Assembly (NCBI GenBank): GCA_014526335.1
Contig: JACTAT010000262.1
Location: forward strand, 559,374-623,373
DNA length: 64,000 nucleotides
Source of the DNA: Chrysaora quinquecirrha
Taxonomy: Eukaryota > Cnidaria > Scyphozoa > Semaeostomeae > Pelagiidae
Direction of reading: 5' to 3'
How positions within the stretch are numbered: position 1 is the first letter of the stretch; each line of letters opens with the position of its first letter. Of this stretch, positions 24,801 through 36,800 are shown piece after piece. Under the pieces are notes generated by a model. It was not told the origin of the DNA. It saw only the letters and a program-made list of their open reading frames with translations, and did not search any database. The translations under genes and the position numbers were made by a program.

Positions 24801-27800
24801 TCACCCCCATTTACTCATTGCTGTTTTATCTGATTTGCAGTCAATTGATGAAATGCACAAGCTTTTGGACAGCAAAGTCGACGAAGCAATGATGTGGCTT
24901 TTGAAGATTCCGGGAAATAATATCGATCAAGAAACCCTGAATCTCAAGTATATCGGAAAGAGTAAGAGTTTCAGTGCATCGATCTGGGGAAACACAGCCA
25001 AAAATCCAAGGTATCGTCTTGTGATGCTAAATTTTACTTATAAAGAGCTCCGAGTTGTATGAAACTTTAAAATTGTTATACGACGCGGAAACACCTTTTC
25101 AGCACGACTAACTGTAATTTATTCGGGTTTAACATGTGGCAAGGGCCTTGTATATTGTAATCCCCCTCTTGCATCGCATTTTAGAGCCAGAGAAGCTTTT
25201 GCATGTGTCTCGTGATTAGTTGAAGCCATCTGAAGCGTACTGCAGTGTTGCTATGGTGAAGCGGATTAACTCGTGCGTTTAAGTTTGATCTGTTGCTGTC
25301 TGTTTTTATCATTCCAGCTGAACATGAACTGGCACAGGGAACGTTTCAAACAGATTTCGTCCAATCGGCGCTGCCTGCTTTCCTTGATTTATCTGTCCTT
25401 TCGTGTTACTCCTTTTCCTGATTTCGACTTGGGTCTTTGGGTTTGTTTTGAACGTGTCCTGTACTGCGCTTGCGCTGCCTACTCGAGGCATCTTATATAG
25501 AGAAATAGTCAAGCCTTGGAAGCCGTGTGCTTTGATTTGATCAGTCACCGATCATCAAGGATAGAATCACAAAAATTATCTTCTTTCATAATAAACGGGC
25601 ATTTTTCAACATTCTAGAGAGCGTGATGTGATCTTAAAAATTCTTCTGCCCAGAGAAACCCTCGTTTTTTGCTTGCTTTGCTCATGTGTCATATGACTTG
25701 ATCGCTTGCTTCACAATCTTATGACTTGTTCCACCATGCCAAGAAAGTCTGTTTCGGCATGGTACTAACTGCCGCTGCGACGGAGCAAATTAGCTATACC
25801 CCGTCAAACTAAGCTTCTTTGCCTTTGCCCTTTGCACCCTTCGAACATTTTCTTAACTCTACCCATTGCAATTTTCACAACAACAAATTTACGTTGGGCG
25901 CGTGCAATATGTACTTATACATTCCAATGGTTTTGCGTATATATATGTATGTACTTATGTACTATGTACTTAATACGTATATGCTTATGTACTTAATACT
26001 GTGTACACTATACATATGTACTTATGCGTTTTGTTTCTAGGGTAAAGAGCGTCGATTTCCCAACTGAAGGATTCATTATTGAAATACCGAAAAGTTTGGT
26101 CTTAGCAGACGTTGCTGTTAGATTGCTACACAAAAATTATGACAATCTTTCACCAAAATGCTCAACATTCCTTCCAAAAGTGAAGACCAATTCCAACACT
26201 GAGGAAGATCAACCAAACCATCAAAATCAATCGGATAATCCTGAAAAAGTAAGATTTTGATTTTCATTCACTAATGAGCTACAATCATTAATATATTTGG
26301 ACACCAATCATGCAGACATACAAACCGGAAACCCCCCTCCAACGGTCAATGTTGTTGTGGGGGAGGAGGTGCTACTCCTACCAACATGTTGTCTCACATG
26401 ATATTAACCAGATCAGATTGAAGATCAAACTGTAAATTGTAATGGGGACTATCTTTAAAGTTCGTACGTAATTAGAGGAAGGGAAGGATGAAACTGAAAT
26501 CAAACGGTTATCATTGATTTTTCTGTAGGTTTCTTAAGTTCAAAGGGAGGGGGTATTTCATGCGTATGTACTTTATGGTTTATGGATTCCCTCCAGACAG
26601 AACTATATTGAAACGTCTATGAAACTGTCGAAAGATTTTGAGTAGAGATGGGTTTGAAAGAGAGCTGTAACAGACATTAAAAAGACAAATTAGATAAGAA
26701 ACTTCCAACCTTAAGATAAAAAGGCCCTAGCAAGCCATCAAACATTGTCTTTGAATCATTTAAGATTACAGTAGTTTTACAGATTTGTTTTACAAGCATT
26801 TGTTTTTCGTCTGACCGTTTGGCAACGTCAGGAAACATTGCTCGAAGAGCAGAGTTTGCTTAACGAACTTAAAAACCATTATTTTCTACTCTTCGCAAAC
26901 AGAAAATGTTTGAGGAGCAATGTTTTGTGACGTGACCAAATTGGCAAACATTTCGTTTGACAAGCAAATTTCGTTTTGCCTGGACTAACAAGAGATTAGA
27001 AATTCGAGAAGTGACGTTAGGTCAGGTTGCTATGACATATCAAACACATTATTAACTTGATTTTTCATTTCGTTTCGTCACGTATCCTAACTAATAGAAG
27101 TCAGTTGCCACAATACAGTATACAATATCAAAATTTAATAGAGAAGAGCTTACAATCTTTCCTTCCAAAAGCAATAAATGATTTTTATTATCTATAATCT
27201 ATAATAATTTTTGCTAATTTAGAAAACTACAGAGGAGACATCTAGAAACGATGAAATCAAAGAAGAAACTGATCCTAATCATCTTGAACCAATAAGAGAA
27301 AAGGTCAGTAGTTTCTTATATTAGGGTCAATTAGGGGTTTAAGCAAAATCTTAGTGTGTGGGTCCTAAGTATACTGCCCCTAACTATGCAGGCTGCATTT
27401 ATTAGGGCAGCCAGGCCATTAACATAAAGTCACTGTTTATTAACAAATAACATATTTGGATGCAGACTATTGTTTGAACAATTAACTAGGCTGCAGTTAC
27501 TGATATGTCTGTATGAAAAATTGAAAATGAACTTACTGTATTTAAGGAGTAATTATACAGCATAACCTGGTTATAACATAGTTGCTAATGATGTAGCATT
27601 GGATATAGCATACTATTTCAATTGCCCCTTGAGCCAGAGAGCAAAAGAGAATGCCCTGTTTATAACATACTTGGCAAATAAAGTACTAAATACTACGGTC
27701 CCTCCATTTCACTTAGAATCATGTTATACTGTAAAGACAATTGAAATATACAAGGTAATAGTGTCAGTTGGAGTCCTGATGGTACTCATATATGCACACG

Positions 27801-30800
27801 AGCTTGGTTCTAAATCAACCGGAACAGCAAATAAGGAATTTGTCCTTGTGTCTCTGAAGTTATTGAATTAACAGTATAGTCAGAAAACTGGAAAGTTACT
27901 CCATGACAAACAACACTTTTAGAACCATCTATACCCTTCCATGATCTAGGACCTTGTAAACGCACCACTACACAGTGCCAGATTCCTCGCATGACTGGTA
28001 CAGGTTCATCAAACATTATTTTATAGATATTTTCATCTGACACTGCAGTTGATGTATATCTCATGTGCTTTAAAATTTGATTGTCTCTTATTATCTGGGC
28101 AATAACTTCATATCTTCCTTCTGTATTTCCCTCAACTGCACCATACAAACCCAACCCATCAATGCTGACATCCCCATCTGTTTTGAATTTTATACCTTCT
28201 TCTGTGCCATAATACCCAAACCTCATACCATCTTCGGCTGCTGAAAACCTACAGACATGGTGCATTGCTGGACCTATCCGTGGCACAGATGGAAACACTA
28301 GTGCTGGCTTATTTGTTGAGGTGAAATACAAGAATATATCTAATGCTTCCTGAGCATCAAGAAGTCCTGATCTTGCTACATGATCTGCAAATTCTCGTTC
28401 AGTCATTGTTGGAAATCTAATCAGTTTTAAGCAGGCACCAACGGCAAGTCTTAAATTTTCTGCTGATAATTGCAAATTTGACCTTCTGCATTCTTTCTCA
28501 GCCCATCTTAACAAAGCTTTAAAAATATCAATTTCTTCCACCCAAAGTGTGTCTCTCTCAAGAACATCTTTCAAAAGTTCTTTTGATATATCTGTAAAGC
28601 TACAGGATTCCAAAACTTGGCTTGTTCTGCAGTCAATAATGTCCCAGCATCTTTCCAGCAGTTGCTCTTCATTTAAGATCTGTGCTTGTGGTACAATATC
28701 CAACGCATTGTCAGCGTCCAGGTTTTTCTCGAGAAAGAATACACACTGCTCCTCTAGATCAGGCACAACATACTTTTTAGCAAGATAAAGTGTGCCAAAA
28801 CGTTATCGGTCGTCAAATGGATCTCATCACAATAGAAATATCGAAGCATTTCTAATAGAGAATCACCATCACAATCTTCAATATTTACGCTATCACAGCT
28901 CGCATCTGACAACGAGCCATAGAACATTGCATAAAACACAGGGGATGAAATTGAAAGGACATATTTATGCGCAGGAATCGAGCTTCTATTCGGTTCCTTG
29001 CCTGCAACAAGTTTAACATCACTCATTAATGGGTTGTTAAACATGTTTGCATTTCGTGCTCGGATATCTTTTTTTGTTACCTGCCATTGTCCTTCGAAGA
29101 CTAATGTCCTTTCCTGTGAGGCTACCGGCTTTGAATGGTTAAATCTCTTGTTAATATTTTCAGATTTACTCGCATTTGGCTTCTGTTCTTCTTCAGCAGC
29201 TGCAACCCAAGCCTCCATCTTTGTCTCTTTGTTGTGATGAAAAAAATTCTTTATTGTTGTTGTAGTTGTATTAAATGCCATGCATTGCTATTTTGTTCCA
29301 GCCAGTCTAATTTTGCTTATATGAGTCGCAAAAATAGTCAATTTGCGACGTCGCGTTTCGCGTTTTTTTCGCAAATCTCATCTCGCTAATTCAAATACCA
29401 CACTATCATTGGCACTCGACTGCGATAACAATAATATTGCTATTTTGCGCCGTCGCATTTTCTTTCGCAAATCGCAACTCGCAGAATAAACTCCACTGTT
29501 GTGCTATTTGCATTCGAAATTTCGATTACGGCCATTCTTTTCTAAGAACCCGCTATAAGAACTTTAGCCTTTCAAGAACTCTTCCAAAGTGATCGGAGTT
29601 TAACTCAAATCACAGTCATGAAAGTAAAAGAAAAATTCTGTTTTGCAGCTAACTTTGATATTTTTCCTAAAATGTATAGTTTTCAAATATTCATAAATAA
29701 TCATGTACTTGTAATATTGCGTATCCAAGTTTAAAGTAGCTCTGAGGAAAATTTTCCGGACCACGCCCTTCAAACTCTCGCAAATGGTGGAAATCTGTGC
29801 GGCCGCATGTTGAATGTGCGGCCTACGCAGCTGCAATTTTTGCCTTTCTTGTCGCATTTTTCGAAAATGGCGACTTTTATTCCGAATCAGTCACGCCACG
29901 GAATTACCCTACCAAAGACCTTTTCTGGCTACCGTTTAACTGAAGGGAAAATAAGGCTATGCAATGAGCTGTTTATAACTCATGAAATTTGTGTCTATTT
30001 TTCATCTTTAGGTGGGCAGTAGAAAACAAAGTCGCAAAAGCGTTAGCAGATCTAGTATAAGCAGTAGCAAAGATACGGACAAGATTGTTGAAGAAAATAA
30101 TAAAGGTATAATTTTTTAATCATTCACTGTTTTTAGCATCGAATCGAAGTACCTATTAAATTGGATTGGACTTTACAAGAACCTAGCATAGTCCCTGCTA
30201 GTGAACGGGATGGCTTATTTGTGGCTTAGCTACATGTCGACATAGCGCTCTGTCAACTAGTTGACAACAAGTTCCTTTCTGACGGCAACACGTCCGCGCA
30301 CAGTTCCAGAAAGTTGGGTGTGTTCTAGCTGAGGGTCGTATAGGGGGGGGGGTCCTTGTTCCCCTGTTCCCTTAGAAAATTATAATTTGTTCCCTTGAGA
30401 TTTGTGGAATTTTCAGAGTGTTCCCTGAAAAATATGTGCAAAATGTTCCCTTGTTCCCCTAACTTCATGCAAATGTTCCCTGTTCCCTAAGCCATTTTGG
30501 GGCTTGTTCCCATGTTCCCCAGAACCCCTATACAACCCTCTTAGCTGCCAAGTGATTCCCGTCAGTCTCCCGCGAGTTCCATCGCATCGTAGGTCGAGCA
30601 TACGATAGAAGGCTGGCTTCATTAACCTATAAATGATTCCTGAAGATTAACGACTCCAACTCAGTGGAGCTTGAATGTAATGGTCATTTGTGGTACAAGT
30701 ATTACTATCCATCGTCGAAAGTGTCCGTTGTAATGAAGATTTAGTTTGTGACTTTAATGACCTTCTGGATGAAAATATTGGTCCGCTCTTTGGAGATGTA

Positions 30801-33800
30801 TGTGTTTTGTTCTCTTAGAAAATGAAAACACAGAAGATAATACTGTGGAAAATGAAATGAAGATGCTTGATGATTTAGAAGAAGACTTGCTAGATGAAGA
30901 TATTGTGGATCTGAGATCTTTTTCTGCCATGGAACCAATCATTTATATCGAGCTGTTTGAGCTTCCACCTCAGCAACATAAAGTTAACCAGTGGATTATA
31001 CAACAGAGTATGTTGATTCATATTTTCTTTTCATACATATTTGTCATGACGAACTGACGAACACTAAGATAAATTTTTTCCATAAGTACCATGCTACAAT
31101 AGATGGGACACGAACCTTGGCCGCATGACCAGATAGCCAACGACGTTCCACTGAGCAATAGAGCTCTATGAAATCGTGGTGTAAACTCTCGAAGTCATAC
31201 AACCAAGGCTGTCCTCACGTTTGACTTTTTGTGTTTCGGCTATGTTGAGCATTCTTCAGCCCCATACATATTTGTATATATTTTTCCATAAATGGCGAAC
31301 ATTTAGATTATTGAAAACTCAGCAGCAAATATTAGACACTTCAAGTATTGAATAATTAGATAAACTATAACAACGATAATACAGCGTCCAAGCGATTTAA
31401 AACACAGCGAACGAACAACAACTAAAAGCACACCAAAGTCACGAGAAAATCATACGAGCAGCGAACGGAAGTCAATAAGTTATAATGACAAAACGTCAAC
31501 ACTTTGAGAGCAGTCCAAGTTTAATGTTCGTTTATTTCTTTAACATAGATAAATTTTTCGACAAATGACATACCACCGTGGTCCTTTTACTTTCAGTAGT
31601 TCTAAAGTGTAGAGTGAACATGAAGTTGACTCGAGCTGAGATCTGAGAACTGACTAATGATTAAAATACAAACAATACTTTATATACAAGAGGAAGTTAG
31701 TAGTTAGAATACATTAACATTAATTAGTACAGTAGTTTCCAGTCCTATTAAAAAATGTACGTATACCTACACTTCTATAGCAGTTAACACCTCCCCTCGA
31801 TCAGTGTATACTCACTATCTGTTGTCAACTTTTCCGAATGCTCTAACAGTTGGTTTTCCTAGTCACTAGCGTCATGACTGGGGTGATCATGCATCATAAA
31901 CACTATTCTATCCCCTTTGTTTATAACACAGATAAACATGATTTTAAGCATCTATGTCCATATCTCTCTTATAGGAAATCTTGAATATAGAGTATCGTAT
32001 CTCGTAAATTAAATCTTGAATTTCTTTTTACAGTTACTGCAGCTGAATTAAAAGACTAAGCTATACAACTCAAAGCGCGAATCTGGGTAAATCATTGACA
32101 GAATCTCAGTACATTGAACAGGAAAACAAAGTACCAAGTTCTGCTAAGAGTAGTTCTTCTGTACCAAGCACGCCAAATGTAAATGCTATCAAGCCTATTG
32201 CTATAAGTCTAAAGTAAGTCGTTTCTCATTATGTCTATGTCATCATTTGTAGCTTATAGCCTCTTGAAGAGGATCGGCGACAGGGCTGGTTCCAGAAAAT
32301 ATTGTTGAGAGGATGCAGACTCTAATGTACCGAGTAAATTTTGACCTAACAATAAACTATATCAGACGGAATAATAAAAAGTTTGCTAACCAAATCACAA
32401 AAAATTTAATTTTATGGACTAAAATCGCCGAAATCCATTCTTTGGGTTGTGTTACACCCCCTCAACCCTAATGTAGCGGAGATCTGATCGGGGAAGGAAG
32501 TTCAACCAGGTTTCTTCAAGGCGGCAGCCATCGGACGATTATCGCACGACTGCATTCGACGATCGCTACGATCGTTCAAGGTAGTAAGATCTAATGGAAG
32601 CATATCTCAAATTAATCGTAGAAACCACGAAAGTTCAATCCAACTTTCACGATTCTGACTTCATGACTTCATGACTATCATGACTTCAAAACCAAACATT
32701 CTAAAATGATTTTACAATTATAGCGATCGCAATCGTTAATCGATGATCTTGCGATGATCTTTTGATTTGATTAGATGTTATTTTTTCAATTTTAAGGGCT
32801 CCAGATAATGTAATATTCTTTGAAGATCCACAAATGGCACGTTGGGATGAAGAGAGTTGCCACTGGAAACTCGATGGCTTCTTAGATGTGTCTTATGATT
32901 CAGGTATTTTGCTATTATCTTAATGCCACTAGAAAAAGGGTATTATACTATATATAAGGGTATAAATTCTTCTATAAAAGGGTATTATACCTGGGCTACA
33001 AATTTGGCCAACGCACAAATGACTCAGGAAACATATCTAATGAAAACGTAACTGGCATACCACAGTAGATGGGATTCGGACCTGGCCTATACGATCAGAA
33101 AGGCAACGACGTCTCCACAAAGCTATGGAGTCCAATTAAATCGCCAACTAACTCTCAAAGTCATATAGCACAAGGCTGTCCTCCCGTCGCACCGAGGTAC
33201 AGCCTTGGGCTCTTTGACTTGGAGCGTTATTCGGCGAATTCATTGAGCTCTATAACTCAGTGGAAACTCGTTGGCTGTCTGGTCACGAAGTCCAGTTCCA
33301 ATCCCATCTATTGTGGTATTTCACTGGTGGAAAAATCTATCCTAGTGCTCGCCATTCATGACAAAAAAATAATATTTTATTTTTCTTAGAAAACAGAACT
33401 ATATCATTCAAGACAGCAAACTTTGGACCAATGGCTATGATTCAGGTAAAGCACATTATCCGATTTCTTTTTTGTAAACATTCATAAACAATAAGCTATT
33501 GAGATTTTCCCCTATTTTAGCCTGAATGGTTGGTTGTAAGTAAGTTGATAAGAATGATTCTGGTACATCTCAAATCTAGAGTTTGATTGAATTTACAGTA
33601 GGCTTTTGCTGCTGCCTTATGCGACTCAGCTACGATTTGCCGTCTTACAATAATTATGATAGATCGAACAACATGTTTAGCAACTAGTCAGAGCTTATAA
33701 AATACAGTTGATCGTGATTTCAAGTGCGCTATTGTCGACTTAGACCCCTTACACTAACGGGAATCAGTTGTCAGCTAATCGTAGAAGTAGAACATGCCAA

Positions 33801-36800
33801 ACGCCCCAACGCTCCACTTCCTGGAACTTTGCACCGACTAGCTGCCGCCAAAAAAACTAATTACCAACTTTGGTTTCTAGAGCACTTATGTTGGAAGTCA
33901 ATTGCGAAAAATTAGTTCCAAAAATCACCGATTAGCAGGCGGAAATAGTTCTGACTGCCCGCAAAGTGGACATAAGCCTGGTTTTACTTTATGAAATAAG
34001 CAAACTTTGATTAAAGTTGCTTTTTTAAGCAATAGATTTGTTAATTTTCCATGTTTGCCGTTTGTTTGTCAAAATCACAGCCTGCAATTGACGATAACAT
34101 AATAAAATTGCCGATGCGTTTACCGCTGGAAAAATACTCCCTCTTCCCAACAATGCCTCATTATTAACTAGACTACCAAAGTATCGATATGATATAGATC
34201 AATATAGGATGGTCATTCTTTTTTGTATTATTTGCTGTGAAACTGAATATCAACTGTAAAAACGTACAGAAAAGAGGATATAGCTACATACGGATGGGTA
34301 AATGCTCTAAATTTTCCGATAATGTTGTGAAGACTGATTGTTTATTGAACAAGGGCTGTTTTTGGTGTTTTTGAACATAATCTAAACCCTCGTAGTGCTT
34401 TCAATTTTTTATTTCTCGTTTCATGCAGGATTTGTATCTGAATATGCCATTTCAGTCATGGGAAGTAAGACCGGTCTCTCTGAACAATTGTGTTATTGCT
34501 GTTATAGCAGCCACGGTCGATGTGGAAATCGAAATCAAAGTAATTCTTTTATTCTATATTCTTTCTAAATGATATTAAGATTTTGCTCTGAGAGGTATAC
34601 ATTTGTTCAGATAAGTTATGAAAGTTTTCAAAAACAGCCCAAGCCGGTGTGGATTGATATGAGCCCATCTGAAAACTTGAAAAGTGGGTTGGTATAGCGT
34701 TTGAGTAACAATTAGTACCAGGATACAATTAAGTGAACAAGTTATGGTTAGACTCGCTACACACAAGTCTCTGATATGCTCCTGAGATCAGATAGGTCGC
34801 TAGTAACAATACCCTCTTAATGAGCTGTCTTGAGCAACGTTAATAGCAATTGCATCAAGGAGAGGGGCTGTTGCAGCCAATCTACAGTACCATTTGCGTA
34901 GAGCCTAAGCTAGGAGAAACTCTTTCTGCCTAAAAGCAAACACTTTCTTTATGCTACCTGCTTCATATAGATAAATATGAAAAACGCGCAAATAAATGTG
35001 TTTGCAATGCAATATGTACAGTATATCTGGAAATTGAGTCGCGTTCTCATCATTTTTCTATGTAAAGCACACACGCTTTACATAGAGGAAAATAGAGCGC
35101 TGTTTTCAGCTAGGGTATCTCATCAATAAGGGTTGATTTCTCTCTATTTAATCATTCTCTAAACCTTTTTAAAAACATTCATTTCACAATTCTTTTCATT
35201 TTCAGAACTCCCAATGTTGTTTAAGAAAACCAGACGAATATAAAGAGATCAGTAATTTAATTGGAAAATGGATGAGCCCAGAGCAACTTGTGAAGGTAAG
35301 ATTCATCAAAATATAATATAGATACCTCGTTCGTCTTTTCTTTTCCACAAGGACTATAATCATTTTCTGTTCTTCCTTTAGAATGTTAGAAAAGCTGGTA
35401 TAAATATTTTTCCTGCAAAGGATGGAGAAAAATACGTCAGTATCTGCAAAAAGGTATGAAAGAAATATTGCAAAGTGACGATTATTTGCACCTAGTTTTA
35501 TCATAAACATAGCTTCCTTTTAGATTCTTTCTAGCAAAGTGTCTATAAGCAATGTCATTCTATTTAAGCAATTTCTCATGAAAAATGAGTGAACATTATT
35601 TGAGTCGTGCAGAAGTTCAGAATATCGATGGACATGCTTTAAAGCTTCTTCGTTTGACACTTTACAGAGTATAAAACGTCTGAAATACGCCAAAACGATT
35701 GACTGAGTCAGTATATACCTGTGACTCGAAATACGCCTATCAGAAAAATGAAACTGGATCGGCATTGTGTTTTGAACACTAATCAGCTCAAAGGACACAG
35801 CGAGATGTCTATATAGAATTAGAGCTCTAGAAGTGAAGAGCTCTGGTGAGAAAGTGAACCATTTCTGTGTACAATAAGCGGTACTTTTTGGTTTTTAGTG
35901 GACAGAAAATGAGTGATAACTTTGGACGGTGTGTCTTGAAAAAACTCTATTTTCTGTTGGCAATCTGGGGTGGTTTTTTCTGTATTCATATTTCTTTGTA
36001 TAGAATGGTTTACTAGCTATGTGAGCGAGGTCTATCCCAATAAAACTGCTGTAATAACTCCATATAAAACTTTCTTATTGCTGCGTTCTGATGAACATTA
36101 TTGTTGAAAAGGAATTTATTTTTGTATCGACAGGATCCTTGTCTGATAAACAATTTATATGAACAAATAGCGCTGTCATCATCAGCATTTGCTTTCTCTT
36201 GGAGTAAATGGAATAGCGATTGCAAAGAAGAAGAAATCGTCGTTGTTGGTGCTACGGAGTGGTGCAAAAAAGATCTGCCAACAGAGGTCAGTTATAAAAT
36301 CATTGCAATATTATACTCTACGCTTCTATACTAGTTAAACTATGCTATGCTACGCAAGACTATACTATACCATATACTATGTTTAACTAAACTCCATTAG
36401 ACTCGTTAAACAAAGCTTTATAAATTAAACTTCACTTGACTTGACTAAAGCTGAACAATACTTAACTATGCTAAACTACAGTAGACTGTACTTCGCTAAA
36501 CTTTGTGCTTAATTACAAATAGCTACCATACCAAACGATACCCTGTGATACCCTAAAACCTGTGAAATCATATCCCACCATGCCATACCATACCACACCA
36601 TACCAAACAATACCATACCAACCTACACCATGCCATTCCATGTATTCCAGACCATATCATACCAAATCATACCATATCATAACATACCATACCAAACCAT
36701 ACCATACCGTACCATACCATACAATACCATACCATACCATGCAATACCTTGCAAGACCATACCATATCATACCAACCATACCTTACGATAATATATCACG

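Noticed and set aside
28549..29389. Plus-strand open frames across the BTB gene
   Set aside because: Antisense shadows of the BTB-BACK-PHR coding sequence.
35052..35094. Possible microRNA hairpin
   Set aside because: The stem is short, with a six-base loop and no typical precursor length; it is more like a foldback remnant.
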